Below, piece by piece: positions 1 to 9,251 of a stretch of DNA of 64,000 bases (position 1 is its first letter; every line of letters begins with the position of its first letter). The notes beneath the pieces are model-generated. The model ran no database searches. It was not told where the DNA came from and saw nothing but the letters and a program-made list of their open reading frames with translations. The stretch is from contig NZ_AP025518.1 of NCBI RefSeq assembly GCF_022179545.1, positions 5,022,001 through 5,086,000 of the forward strand, read 5' to 3'. This DNA is from Mycolicibacterium fortuitum subsp. fortuitum. Lineage in GTDB: Bacteria; Actinomycetota; Actinomycetes; Mycobacteriales; Mycobacteriaceae. A program made the translations under genes and the position numbers.

Positions 1-2
1 TG

Positions 3-1070
3 GCCGGGATCGGCTCCGACGTCGCGCTGATGATGCTCAATGGCATCGCAGGCAAGGTCAAGTTCAAGGCGCTGCAGGAACGGGCCCGGGAGAAGATCAC
101 CCAGATCGCTGACGAACGGGGCCTCACGACAGCCGAACTGGAAGACCGCCTTGCGCCCGACCTGGGCTTGGAACCCGACGGCACCATGCTGCTGGATTTC
201 GGCCCACGGCAGTTCCGGGTCGGCTTCGACGAAGCCCTCAAACCGTTTGTGCGCGATAGCGATGGCGCTCGGCTGAAAGACCTCCCGAAGGCCCGTCGTG
301 ACGACGATGCCGAGCTGGCCACCGCCGCCACGGCCCGGTGGAGGGCACTCAAGAAGGACGCCCGCACGGTTTCCGGTCAGCAGGTGTTGCGCCTGGAGCT
401 GGCGATGTGTGCACGGCGCCGCTGGAGTCTGCCGGTGTTCGAGCAGTTCTTGGCCGGCCATCCGTTGGTGCGCCACCTGGTGCAGCGTTTGGTGTGGGCC
501 ACCTACACCGACGCCGGAGACCTCGACCGGTGCTTCCGCGTCGCCGAAGACGGTCAGTACACCGACGCCGACGACGAGCCGATCACGCTGGCCGATGATG
601 CCGTCATCGGCCTGCCGCACGCGCTGGAACTCCCCGAGGCCGAATCCGCGGGCTTCGGTCAGCTGTTCACCGATTACGAACTGCTGCAACCCTTTACCCA
701 ACTCGGCCGGGACACCTACCGGCTCACCGAGGCCGAGAAATCCAGCACCGAACTCACCCGGTGGAGCGATCTCGTCGTCCCCACCGGCAAAGTCCTCGGC
801 CTGACCAACCGCGGCTGGGACCGCGGCATGCCCCAGGACGCCGGCGTCATCCACGACATGGAGAAGCCGCTGCCGGGAGGCTGGCGGGCGGTCGCCGACC
901 TCTCGGAAGGCCTCGCCGTCGGGGCGCTCGACTACTTCCCCGAACAAAGCATCACCCGGGTGATCGTCGGTACTCCCGGGAAATGGACGGTCGACGCGAA
1001 GACCTTCGGTGAGCTCGACGAGATCACCGCAAGCGAACTCATCCGCGACCTGGAGGGTCTCCGTGGCTGA
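3..1070 (+). CDS. DUF4132 domain-containing protein, C-terminal part (YehI-like)
   Basis: The reading frame is open from the first bases of the window, so the gene starts upstream and only about 355 C-terminal residues are visible. The sequence has the character of the DUF4132 C-terminal region, with a stretch of the type GSDVALMMLNGIAGK followed by KFKALQERA and a 'LDFGPRQF' strand. DUF4132 is found in E. coli YehI; its biochemical role is unknown. The stop codon overlaps the GTG of the MoxR gene (GTGGCTGA), so the two are probably translationally coupled and it belongs to the five-gene cluster ending at 7484. No catalytic residues can be assigned from this fragment. Confidence 0.8.
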   Translation, partial: AGIGSDVALMMLNGIAGKVKFKALQERAREKITQIADERGLTTAELEDRLAPDLGLEPDGTMLLDFGPRQFRVGFDEALKPFVRDSDGARLKDLPKARRDDDAELATAATARWRALKKDARTVSGQQVLRLELAMCARRRWSLPVFEQFLAGHPLVRHLVQRLVWATYTDAGDLDRCFRVAEDGQYTDADDEPITLADDAVIGLPHALELPEAESAGFGQLFTDYELLQPFTQLGRDTYRLTEAEKSSTELTRWSDLVVPTGKVLGLTNRGWDRGMPQDAGVIHDMEKPLPGGWRAVADLSEGLAVGALDYFPEQSITRVIVGTPGKWTVDAKTFGELDEITASELIRDLEGLRG

Positions 1071-2139
1071 GCAGAACCTCCAGCGCGCCCCGGCCGAGAT
1101 CGATTACGCCGATGAGCTGGCGAAGCTCACCGCGGACACCTCCGAACCCCGGCCGCCGGGATGGAGCATGGGGCTGCGGTCTGCCCGCGCCTTCGTCCTG
1201 GGCGAGCGTGCCCGTGGCATCACCCCGAAGGTCGTCGTGCCGAACGCGGCCGTCGAACGCATGCTGGTCACCCTGGCCACCGGACGCGGCCTGATGCTGG
1301 TCGGCGCGCCGGGCACGGCCAAGTCGCTGTTGTCCGAGCTGCTGGCCACTGCGATCAGCGGGTGCTCCACGTTGACCATCCAAGGCGGGGCGTCGGTCAC
1401 TGAGGATCAGATCAAGTACTCGTGGAACTATGCGTTGCTGATCAACGAGGGCCCCAGTCTGAATGCTCTTGTCCCCGCCCCGCTCTACACGGGTATGCGC
1501 GACGGCAAAGTGGTGCGGTTCGAGGAGATCACCCGCACGCCGCTGGAAGTGCAGGACAGCCTGCTGAGCATGCTCAGCGACCGGGTCATGGCGGTGCCCG
1601 AGCTCGCCGGTGAGCACGGCATGCTCTATGCCCGTGAAGGTTTCAACGTCATCGGCACCGCGAACACCAAAGACCGCGGCGTCAACGAGATGAGCGCGGC
1701 GCTCAAACGCCGGTTCGACTTCGAAACCGTCTTCCCCATCCTCGATTTCGACGTCGAGATGGACCTGGTGGCGCGCGCGTCGCAGACCCTGCTGGCCCGC
1801 AGTGGGGTCCCGGTGACCGTGCCCGAACCCGTCCTGGAACTGTTGGTGCGCACGTTCCGCGATCTGCGTGACGACGGCGGCACCGCGATGGACCGGCTGA
1901 GCGCGGTGATGTCGACCGCCGAAGCCGTCAACGTCGCACATGCCGTCGGCGTGAGGGCATGGTATCTGGGTCAACGCCAGGGCAATCCGGCCGATCTGGC
2001 AGAGAGCATCGGCGGCACGGTGGTCAAAGACGATGTCGACGACCGGGCAAAGCTGCGGCGCTACTTCGAACAGAAGGTCGCCGGACGCCGCGGGCGGCAC
2101 TGGCAGGAGTTCTATGCCGCGCGCGACCTGCTGCCCTGA
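1063..2139 (+). CDS. MoxR-family AAA+ ATPase (YehL-like)
   Basis: AAA+ ATPase of 358 residues. Visible motifs are Walker A GAPGTAKS (81-88), a Walker B-like VVRFEEI (150-156), sensor-1 region GTANTKDRG (198-206) and an arginine-rich ALKRRFDF segment (213-220). MoxR ATPases act as chaperone-like machines that usually work with a von Willebrand factor A (VWA) protein; one is encoded two genes downstream. The GTG start is preferred over a longer frame opening at 1009 because GGAGGG lies 5 bases upstream and the GTG overlaps the previous stop. The gene is 2 bp from the DUF5682 start. Family assignment is firm; the client is unknown. Confidence 0.93.
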   Translation: MAEQNLQRAPAEIDYADELAKLTADTSEPRPPGWSMGLRSARAFVLGERARGITPKVVVPNAAVERMLVTLATGRGLMLVGAPGTAKSLLSELLATAISGCSTLTIQGGASVTEDQIKYSWNYALLINEGPSLNALVPAPLYTGMRDGKVVRFEEITRTPLEVQDSLLSMLSDRVMAVPELAGEHGMLYAREGFNVIGTANTKDRGVNEMSAALKRRFDFETVFPILDFDVEMDLVARASQTLLARSGVPVTVPEPVLELLVRTFRDLRDDGGTAMDRLSAVMSTAEAVNVAHAVGVRAWYLGQRQGNPADLAESIGGTVVKDDVDDRAKLRRYFEQKVAGRRGRHWQEFYAARDLLP

Positions 2140-2141
2140 TC

Positions 2142-4439
2142 ATGACGGACCTCGATGAGCCCAGAATCATTGGAGTACGGCATCACTCGCCGTCGTGTGC
2201 CCGCGTGGTGGTCGCCGAGATCGAGCGGCTGCGCCCGGCGCACGTGCTCATCGAGGGACCATGCGATTTCAACGGCCGCATCGATGAACTCGACGCCGGG
2301 CACCGGCTGCCGATAGCGATCTACAGCTACCTGTCCGCACCGGGAGTGCATCGCGGCTCCTGGTCGCCGCTGGCCGAACACTCGCCGGAATGGCAGGCGC
2401 TGCGAGCAGGCCGGCGCGTCGGCGCGCAGCTCCGGTTCATCGACCTGCCCGCGTGGCACGACGCCTTCGCCGAATTCACCAATCGATACGCCGATGACCC
2501 CGACGAGGCGTCCGAACACCGTGCGGCGGACTACACCGCATCGGTGGCCCGCGAGTTGGGCATCGACAGTCGAGACGCGTTGTGGGACCACCTGTTCGAA
2601 TCTGAAGTCGACCCCGCGGTGGCAGCACAGCGGTTGTCGGCATGGTTCACCGGACTGCGCGGCGAGGATCCAGGTTCGACAGGCAATGCCGCCCGCGAAG
2701 ACCTCATGGCACGCTGGATCGCGTGGGCGGTCCGCAGGGACGAGGGTCCGGTTGTGGTCGTCTGCGGTGGCTATCACGCGCCCGCGCTGGCCAAGCTGTG
2801 GGCCCGGCTACCTCCGACCGACACACCGCCGGCAGTTCCCGTCCCCAGCACGGATTCCCGCCACGGCTCGTATCTGGTGCCGTTCAGCTTCCGCCAACTC
2901 GATGCATTCACCGGGTACGCCTCGGGAATGCCGTCACCCTCGTACTACCAGTGGATCTGGGAGGACGGAATAGCGGCGGCGGGGCGGCAACTTCTGCACC
3001 GGACGCGGGATCGGCTGCGGAACAGAAAATTACCGGTGTCCACTGCGTCACTGCAGAACGTGTACACACACGCACACGGCTTGGCCCGGTTGCGCGGGCA
3101 TGAGGTTCCGCTGCGCTGCGACTGGCTCGATTCGGTTGCGGCCTGCTGGGTCACCGATGCGCTCGAGGCGCCGTTGCCGTGGAGCTACCCCGGTCCGCTG
3201 GCCCCCGGCACGGATCCGGTGCTGGTCGAGGTGATGGACGTGCTCTCAGGCGACCAGGTCGGCGCTCTCGCGGCGGGCACCCCGCAGCCGCCGTTGGTGG
3301 CGGCAGTCGCCACCGAACTGACCGCCCACGATCTGCCGGAAACGGGAGAAGTCTCTCTGGATCTGTTGTCCGACAATGACCGTCGGCGCAGCCGGGTGCT
3401 ACACCGTCTGGCGCTGCTGGGCATCCCTGGAACCCAGCGCCGCGCAGGCCCACGGTGGGCACTCGATGCCGGGCGTAACCCCGGCGAGCAGTGGTATCTC
3501 AGCGATCCGCCCGCACGCCTGGCCGCCCTCATCGAAGCCGGTGCCTGGGGCGCCACCCTGCTCGACGCCGCCCGCAACAAGTGGGGCTCCACCATCAGCG
3601 GTCCCGATATCGGCGTCGCCGAACTCGCCGCAGCCGTAGACGCTGCAGCCGCGGCCGGGCTCGGTTCCGTGCAGGCCGACGTGATCGGCCGACTCCGCGC
3701 GACCGTGGCCGCCGAGACCGACCTCGGTGCCCTGGGCGCGGCGCTGCGGGCGCTACTGCCGTTGGCCCGCACTCCGCACTTGCTCGGCCTCGACGACGTC
3801 CCCGGCTGCCTCGACGCGGTCGAGGCGATCGCCGACCGCGCGGTGTGGTTGCTCGAGCCGCCTGCCGCACTGGCACCCGCACAGATCGACGGGCATCTAC
3901 GGTTGATGATCGGATTGCGGGATCTGGTGCGCGCGCAGTTGTTCGCCACCATGGACGATCGGATCGTGGCGGTGCTGCACCGCAAAGCGGCGTCGCACTG
4001 TTCGGACCCGGCGAGCCGGGGTGCAGCGCTCGGCGCCGTGATCAGCCTCGGTTCTGCGGCCGACGCCGATCCACTGGCCATTCTGGGCTCGGTATCGGTG
4101 ACCCGGCTCGGCGATGCGCTGGCAGGGTTACTCGCGCTGGCCCGCGAGGAGTTGATCTCGGATGCCGGCTTCGTGGCCGGTCTTGATGGATTGATCAGCG
4201 GATTGCCCGGTGACGATTTCGTCGGCGCTCTCCCGGCCCTGCGCGCCGCGTTCGCGTGGTTGCCGCCCCGGGAGCGCGGCGACGTGGCCGATGCGGTGCT
4301 GGAGCTTCACGGCGCCACCGACGTGTCGCGGCGCGTGCTGTTGCGGCGTCTCGACGTAGATCCGCAGGCCGTGGCCGAAGCTGCGGCGGACGAACGCCGC
4401 GCCGTCGAGCGGCTGCAGTCGTGGGGGGTGTGGCCGTGA
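2142..4439 (+). CDS. DUF5682 family protein (YehM-like)
   Basis: Protein of 765 residues with no membrane segment or signal peptide. The N-terminal third carries GVRHHSPSC, LIEGPCDF and further on VVCGGYHAPAL. This spacing of a GxxH, an E-G-P and a second GxxH-like motif recalls the TraB/Tiki esterase-protease fold; that is an inference from motif pattern only. The C-terminal half is Ala/Leu-rich and probably helical. ATG at 2142 follows the MoxR stop by 2 bp, and the stop overlaps the VWA start (GTGA). DUF5682 is the regular partner of MoxR and VWA genes in this cluster type; function unknown. Confidence 0.82.
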   Translation: MTDLDEPRIIGVRHHSPSCARVVVAEIERLRPAHVLIEGPCDFNGRIDELDAGHRLPIAIYSYLSAPGVHRGSWSPLAEHSPEWQALRAGRRVGAQLRFIDLPAWHDAFAEFTNRYADDPDEASEHRAADYTASVARELGIDSRDALWDHLFESEVDPAVAAQRLSAWFTGLRGEDPGSTGNAAREDLMARWIAWAVRRDEGPVVVVCGGYHAPALAKLWARLPPTDTPPAVPVPSTDSRHGSYLVPFSFRQLDAFTGYASGMPSPSYYQWIWEDGIAAAGRQLLHRTRDRLRNRKLPVSTASLQNVYTHAHGLARLRGHEVPLRCDWLDSVAACWVTDALEAPLPWSYPGPLAPGTDPVLVEVMDVLSGDQVGALAAGTPQPPLVAAVATELTAHDLPETGEVSLDLLSDNDRRRSRVLHRLALLGIPGTQRRAGPRWALDAGRNPGEQWYLSDPPARLAALIEAGAWGATLLDAARNKWGSTISGPDIGVAELAAAVDAAAAAGLGSVQADVIGRLRATVAAETDLGALGAALRALLPLARTPHLLGLDDVPGCLDAVEAIADRAVWLLEPPAALAPAQIDGHLRLMIGLRDLVRAQLFATMDDRIVAVLHRKAASHCSDPASRGAALGAVISLGSAADADPLAILGSVSVTRLGDALAGLLALAREELISDAGFVAGLDGLISGLPGDDFVGALPALRAAFAWLPPRERGDVADAVLELHGATDVSRRVLLRRLDVDPQAVAEAAADERRAVERLQSWGVWP

Positions 4440-5557
4440 TCGACGTCCCAGAACCCTTGCAGCGGTGGCGATTGCTGTTGGGTGCAGCTGCTGATGGCGC
4501 GCTCGGCACCCCCGCCGGGGAGCTCGGGGCGGCCGATGCCGCATTGGAGTGGCTCTACGGCCGCGACCCGGACCGCGCCGAACGCGGGGAGCGGGCAGGC
4601 GGTCAGGGCGAATCGACGCTGAGCGTGCCGGACTGGATCGACGCCGTGCACACGCTGTTTCCTCATGAGGTGATCGAGCGGGTCGAACGCGACGCGGTCG
4701 AGCGGTTCGGGATCACCGAAGTGGTGACGCGGCTGGATGTGCTCGAACGCATCGAACCTTCCGAATCGCTGCTCAGAGCCGTCATGCAGACCAAGCACCT
4801 GATGAATCCCGAGGTGCTGGCCGCGGCACGGCGAATGATCGCCGAGGTGGTGCGCCGGCTGTTGGCCGAACTGGACACCGAAGTGCGCCGAGCTTTCACC
4901 GGCACACTCGACCGCCGCCGACGCTCGCCCGTCCCGATCGCCCGCAACTTCGATTTCCGCGGCACCGTCAAAGCCAACCTGGACCGCTGGGACCCGCAGC
5001 GGCAGCGGCTGTATCTTCAGCGACCACTGTTCTCCAGCCGTACGCAGCGGCACACCGAACGGTGGCGGATCGTGCTGCTGGTGGATCAGAGTGGCTCCAT
5101 GGTGGATTCGGTGATCCATTCAGCGGTGCTCGCCAGTTGCCTGTGGCAACTCCCCGGGATGGACACCAGCCTCGCGGCGTTCGACACCCAGGTGGTGGAT
5201 CTGACCGACGAGCTGACCGATCCCGTCGAGCTGCTGATGAAAGTCCAGTTGGGCGGTGGCACCGACATCGCCGCTGCCGTGGGGTGGGCAGCCGGACAGG
5301 TCAACAGTCCGCATCGTTCGGTGGTCGTGGTCATTTCGGACTTCTATGAAGGCGGTTCAGCACAGTTGCTGGTCCGCCGGGTGCGCGATCTGGTCGCAGG
5401 CGGGACGACGGTGCTGGGACTGGCTGCGCTCGACCGCCACGCCAACCCCGCCTACAACCACGAGCTGGCAGGGGAACTGGTCGCGGCCGGCGCGGAGGTG
5501 GCTGCGATGACTCCGGGCGAGTTGGCGGTATGGCTCGCCGAGAAGGTTCGGCGATGA
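4436..5557 (+). CDS. VWA domain protein of a MoxR system (YehP-like)
   Basis: Cytosolic protein of 373 residues: an N-terminal helical region (about 1-200), then a von Willebrand factor A domain with an intact metal-ion-dependent adhesion site. The MIDAS residues are DQSGS at 217-221, the threonine in GGGTD (T276) and the aspartate of SDF (D302). VWA proteins with MIDAS sites pair with MoxR ATPases, here encoded two genes upstream. The GTG start at 4436 overlaps the DUF5682 stop. A longer in-frame reading opens at 4256 inside DUF5682 and is rejected because it would overlap 180 bp. Confidence 0.9.
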   Translation: MIDVPEPLQRWRLLLGAAADGALGTPAGELGAADAALEWLYGRDPDRAERGERAGGQGESTLSVPDWIDAVHTLFPHEVIERVERDAVERFGITEVVTRLDVLERIEPSESLLRAVMQTKHLMNPEVLAAARRMIAEVVRRLLAELDTEVRRAFTGTLDRRRRSPVPIARNFDFRGTVKANLDRWDPQRQRLYLQRPLFSSRTQRHTERWRIVLLVDQSGSMVDSVIHSAVLASCLWQLPGMDTSLAAFDTQVVDLTDELTDPVELLMKVQLGGGTDIAAAVGWAAGQVNSPHRSVVVVISDFYEGGSAQLLVRRVRDLVAGGTTVLGLAALDRHANPAYNHELAGELVAAGAEVAAMTPGELAVWLAEKVRR

Positions 5558-5585
5558 GCGCCGGCGCGAAGAAGAGACCAACACA

Positions 5586-7484
5586 GTGAGCGCGCGTGCC
5601 GACCTGCTCGACCTGACCACCGATGCGCTCACCGCGCTGGCCAACCCCGGCTTCGTCAAGCGGGCGCGGAAGGAGCTCGATGCCGGGCGCGGTCCCGCCC
5701 TCGAGATCGGTGACGACGGCACGGTCACCGCCCGCTTCGATGACGGCGTAATCACCACGCTGCCGGTGGGAACGGCCGTACGCGACGCCACGTGCAGTTG
5801 TCCGGCCAACGGATGGTGCCGGCACCGGGTGATGCTGGTCCTGGCCTACCAGGACGGGTACCGCAACACCCCGGTGGAAACCAAAGAGCGTTGGAGCCCA
5901 GCAGAATTCACTGACGACATCCTGATGCGGACACTGGCTCCGGCGACCCTGGCCGCGGCGCGGCGCATGGCGCGCGGGACCGTGCGCCTGTCGGCACCCG
6001 ACGGTGTCCCCACGGCCCGACTGCCGCTGAACACCGTGCAGTTCTTCTCGCCGTCCGCGTTGGCCCATGCCCGTTGCGACTGCCGCGACGTCAGCGGATG
6101 CGCCCACCTGGCCGTGGCGGTGTGGGCGTTTCGGGCGGCCGGTGACGCCGACTCGGCGATGGTCCGCGAAATGGTGGTCGCCCTCGACAGCGGCACGGAT
6201 CACCGGCCCGACGTCGAGGGGTTCGCCGCTGACCTCGACGCGCTGACACTCGCGCTCTGGTCGGACGGGACCGCCTCCGAGGACGCCGGTCTCGACGCCC
6301 GACTGGGTGCCTTGACCGAGCAGGCCCGCCGCCTCGGATGGAGCTGGGTGGCCGCCGACCTCGAGGAACTGAGCAGGCAGCGCGAGGCGCTGCACCAGCG
6401 TCGCAGCGACGCAGACCCGGAGGCGCTGCTCACGCTGGTGGCCGAGGCCCCGGCCCGGCTGCGCGCCGCCGCGGCCGCCGGCGAACTCGCTGCACCACAA
6501 CGCACCGCAGGTGAGATCCTCGGCGTCGGGGTGCCTGGCGAAACCGAGCTGGCCCACCTGCGGTTGATCTCGCTGGGCGCCGAGACCTGGCGCGACGAAC
6601 AGGGCGTCGGCGCCCGGGTGTATCTCGCCGATCCCGACACCGGTTCGGTGTCCGTGCTGGAACGGCGGTGGTCCGGCCCACAGGCGGCCGCCGGGCGTCG
6701 GATCCTGGGCACGAGGCTGGAGCGGGTGGCTCAGGGGCAGGTGGTCACCACCGGAGCACGACGGCGAGCTCTGGGCCTCATCGAGATCAGTGCCGAGCGC
6801 GGGCGCACGTCGCTGCACGATCTGAGCCCTGCAGCCTGGGACACCGCGACACTGCCGCACGGTATCGCCCGCGAATCGTGGCCCGCGTTCGTGAGTCCAC
6901 GCCGACTTGGCGACGGTATCCGGATACTGACCGTGGACACCGTGCACGACTGGGGCTTTGACGCCGCGACGCAACAATTGGTGGCTGACGTGACCGGTCC
7001 GCATGGCGATACCCGCTTGACGCTGGCGCATTCGGCTGCGGCTGCGGGTGCGGTCGATGCAGTTGCCGATGCCCTGGAAACGGCGAACCTGCACCGGGTC
7101 AGTGTCCGGGTGCACCGGCGGGCCGGACGGCTGATCTGTGAACCGCTGGCGGTGCTGACGCACGACCGCGCCCTGGTGCCGGCGACGGCCACAGCCACAG
7201 GCCGCGAGCTGCCGCCGGCGCCTCCCGACGCGCCGGCCGGGCCGGTGGAACGCGCCCGTGTCGAACTCGCCGGCTGGTTGCGCCGGGGGCTGCGCACCCA
7301 GGGGCGGGCCGCGCGGGAACGGTTGGCCGGACTCTCGGAAGGACTCAGCTCCGCGGGAATGACCATCGCCGGTGCCGAATTGGCGGTAGCCGCTGCCGCT
7401 ATCGGTGAGGACACACAGGCTGCGGTCCACTCGCTACAACGAGTCGTACTGCTCCTCAGCGAAATGTCGGCTGCTACGGATTGA
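5586..7484 (+). CDS. SWIM zinc-finger family protein with two SWIM-type motifs (YehQ-like)
   Basis: Protein of 632 residues. A canonical SWIM signature CxCx6CxH is visible at 70-80 (CSCPANGWCRH), and a second C-x-C-x5-C-x-H set lies at C164, C166, C172 and H174. SWIM modules bind zinc and are thought to mediate nucleic-acid or protein contacts. The rest shows no recognisable enzyme motif. GTG at 5586 is 28 bp after the VWA stop; there is also an ATG at 5553 in another frame. This is the last gene of the cluster and is followed by a hairpin at 7487-7505. Confidence 0.87.
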   Translation: MSARADLLDLTTDALTALANPGFVKRARKELDAGRGPALEIGDDGTVTARFDDGVITTLPVGTAVRDATCSCPANGWCRHRVMLVLAYQDGYRNTPVETKERWSPAEFTDDILMRTLAPATLAAARRMARGTVRLSAPDGVPTARLPLNTVQFFSPSALAHARCDCRDVSGCAHLAVAVWAFRAAGDADSAMVREMVVALDSGTDHRPDVEGFAADLDALTLALWSDGTASEDAGLDARLGALTEQARRLGWSWVAADLEELSRQREALHQRRSDADPEALLTLVAEAPARLRAAAAAGELAAPQRTAGEILGVGVPGETELAHLRLISLGAETWRDEQGVGARVYLADPDTGSVSVLERRWSGPQAAAGRRILGTRLERVAQGQVVTTGARRRALGLIEISAERGRTSLHDLSPAAWDTATLPHGIARESWPAFVSPRRLGDGIRILTVDTVHDWGFDAATQQLVADVTGPHGDTRLTLAHSAAAAGAVDAVADALETANLHRVSVRVHRRAGRLICEPLAVLTHDRALVPATATATGRELPPAPPDAPAGPVERARVELAGWLRRGLRTQGRAARERLAGLSEGLSSAGMTIAGAELAVAAAAIGEDTQAAVHSLQRVVLLLSEMSAATD

Positions 7485-7486
7485 CC

Positions 7487-7505
7487 GACGCGAGTGGTTC
7501 GCGTC
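7487..7505 (+). terminator. hairpin after the SWIM gene
   Basis: Seven-base perfect stem GACGCGA/TCGCGTC with a 5-base loop, two bases beyond the stop of the five-gene cluster. There is no T-tract, as is usual for mycobacterial I-shaped terminators. It may end transcription of the cluster; a second hairpin follows at 7540-7562. Confidence 0.45.
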
Positions 7506-7539
7506 AGGATCCGCCCAGGCAGCATCAAGGAAACGTCAA

Positions 7540-7562
7540 GGCCGGTGACGGCGGCACCGGCC
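7540..7562 (+). terminator. GC-rich hairpin before the LysA paralogue
   Basis: Perfect 8-base stem GGCCGGTG/CACCGGCC with a 7-base loop, ending 17 bases before the ATG of the decarboxylase. It could be a second terminator for the upstream cluster or a leader structure covering the ribosome binding region of the next gene; the sequence alone does not decide. Confidence 0.35.
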
Positions 7563-7579
7563 AGAGCGATCGTTGACCC

Positions 7580-8920
7580 ATGACCCTGCTGGACATCCTG
7601 CCTTCACTTCGCGACACGACCCGCCCGCGGCTCGATCCGACAATCTGGCCGCTGACGACCGGCGTCGACGGATTGGGCCGGATCACCGTCGGCCGGGTGG
7701 CAATGACCGATATCGCCGACGAATACCGCACCCCGGCCTATGTTCTCGACGAAACCGATTTTCGTACCCGGGCGCGGCGATACCGAGGTGCGCTCGGTCA
7801 GACCGAGGTGGTCTATGCCGGCAAGTCACTGTTGACCACCAGCGTCGCCCGGTGGGCCGCCGAGGAAGGTCTCGGTGTGGACGTCTGCTCCGCGGCGGAG
7901 CTCGCGACGGCCCTGGCCGGAGGGGTCGATCCGGCACGCATCGTGCTGCACGGCAACGCGAAGTCCTGTGATGAGTTGCGGGACGCGGTCGACGTCGGGG
8001 TGGGCCGCATCGTGATCGACTCCCCGATGGAGATCACCTATCTGGCGGGGCTGGTGCGACGACCGCAGCCGGTATTGATCCGGGTCACTCCCGATATCGA
8101 CATCCACGGGCATCGCGCCGTCACCACCGGTGTGACCGACCAGAAGTTCGGTTTCGCGCTGGCCGACCGCCGGGCCGCGCGCGCAGCCGCCCGAATTCTG
8201 GCCACCCCCAACCTCGATCTGATCGGGCTACACTGCCACATCGGCTCGCAGATCACCGATCCCGCGCCGTACGGCGAGGCGGTGCACCGGCTGATCGGCG
8301 CGATGGCCGACATCCGTGCCGAACACGGCGTGCTGCTGACCGAGCTCAACATCGGTGGCGGACATGGGGTTCCGTATGTCCGTGGAGACGCGTCGCTCGA
8401 CACCGCAGCGTTCGGCGCCGTCGTCGACGATGCCCTGACCACGGCGTGTGCGGCCGAGCGGTTTCCCCGCCCGCGTCTGGTCGTCGAACCCGGACGGGCC
8501 ATCAGTGCCCGGGCGGGCGTGACGCTGTACCGGGTGCACGGGGTGAAGTCCCAACCCGACGGACGCACATTCGTCGCGGTGGACGGCGGCATGAGCGACA
8601 ACCCACGGGTCGCCCTATACGGGGCGAAATACACTGTGGCCTTGGCCAATCGGCATCCGCTAGGACCAACCATGGTGGCCACGGTGGTCGGCAGGCACTG
8701 CGAGGCCGGTGACGAGATCGTGCGCGATGCAGAACTGCCCGCCGATATCCACGCAGGCGATCTGCTGGCCGTCGCCTGTACCGGCGCCTACCAACACAGC
8801 ATGGCCTCGACGTACAACATGGTCGGTCGCCCGCCGGTGGTGGCGGTACGCGACGGCGCCTCCCGGGTGCTGGTGCGCCGGGAGACCACGACGGATCTGC
8901 TGTCGCGGGATCTGGGCTGA
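7580..8920 (+). CDS. diaminopimelate decarboxylase family protein (LysA paralogue)
   Basis: PLP-dependent fold-III decarboxylase of 446 residues. The predicted PLP lysine is K82 in VVYAGKSL. Other family features are LHGNAKS, HCHIGSQI, the glycine loop LNIGGGHG and HCEAGDEI near 374, which supplies the active-site cysteine from the neighbouring subunit. LysA converts meso-diaminopimelate to lysine, but mycobacteria carry a main lysA next to thrA elsewhere, so this copy is probably a paralogue acting on DAP or a related diamino acid. It stands alone between the SWIM cluster and a convergent ArsR gene. Substrate is inferred from family only. Confidence 0.83.
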   Translation: MTLLDILPSLRDTTRPRLDPTIWPLTTGVDGLGRITVGRVAMTDIADEYRTPAYVLDETDFRTRARRYRGALGQTEVVYAGKSLLTTSVARWAAEEGLGVDVCSAAELATALAGGVDPARIVLHGNAKSCDELRDAVDVGVGRIVIDSPMEITYLAGLVRRPQPVLIRVTPDIDIHGHRAVTTGVTDQKFGFALADRRAARAAARILATPNLDLIGLHCHIGSQITDPAPYGEAVHRLIGAMADIRAEHGVLLTELNIGGGHGVPYVRGDASLDTAAFGAVVDDALTTACAAERFPRPRLVVEPGRAISARAGVTLYRVHGVKSQPDGRTFVAVDGGMSDNPRVALYGAKYTVALANRHPLGPTMVATVVGRHCEAGDEIVRDAELPADIHAGDLLAVACTGAYQHSMASTYNMVGRPPVVAVRDGASRVLVRRETTTDLLSRDLG

Positions 8921-8927
8921 CGAACCG

Positions 8928-9251
8928 TCAGACTTCCCGCTCGGCAGCGTCCTTGATCCTGGCCAGGCGGCGATCCCAACCAGCGGCGATACCGTCGAGC
9001 CGTCGGGCCACCTCGCTCAGCCGAGCCCCCACCGCCTCGTACTTGACCTCGCGCCCCACCCTGCCGGCCGATACCAGGCCGACATCGGTGAGCACTTTCA
9101 GATGTTTCGCGATGGCCTGGCGGCTGATCGGAAGTTCCTCGGCCAGCGCCGAGGCCGACGCCGGCCGGCGCCCGAGCGCCACCAGAACCTGCCATCGACT
9201 GTCGTCGGCAAGCGCAGCGAAAATCTGTACAGGCGAGGCATTCTCATGCAT
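8928..9251 (-). CDS. ArsR-family winged-helix transcriptional regulator
   Basis: DNA-binding protein of 107 residues with the ArsR winged helix: a helix-turn-helix of the form ASALAEELPISRQAIAKHL (about 32-50) followed by a wing GRVGREVKY. No metal-binding cysteine pair is present, so it is not a canonical arsenic sensor; it resembles the ArsR members that pair with SRPBCC (Aha1-type) proteins. Its ATG overlaps the stop of the upstream SRPBCC gene by 8 bp (ATGCATGA), so they form an operon. Two matching palindromes upstream of the operon are likely its operators. Confidence 0.9.
   Translation of the reverse strand: MHENASPVQIFAALADDSRWQVLVALGRRPASASALAEELPISRQAIAKHLKVLTDVGLVSAGRVGREVKYEAVGARLSEVARRLDGIAAGWDRRLARIKDAAEREV

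Noticed and set aside
5331..7430. Minus-strand open frame of 699 codons
   Set aside because: Antisense shadow of the VWA and SWIM genes; composition is Gly/Arg/Gln-rich as expected for a high-GC reverse frame.
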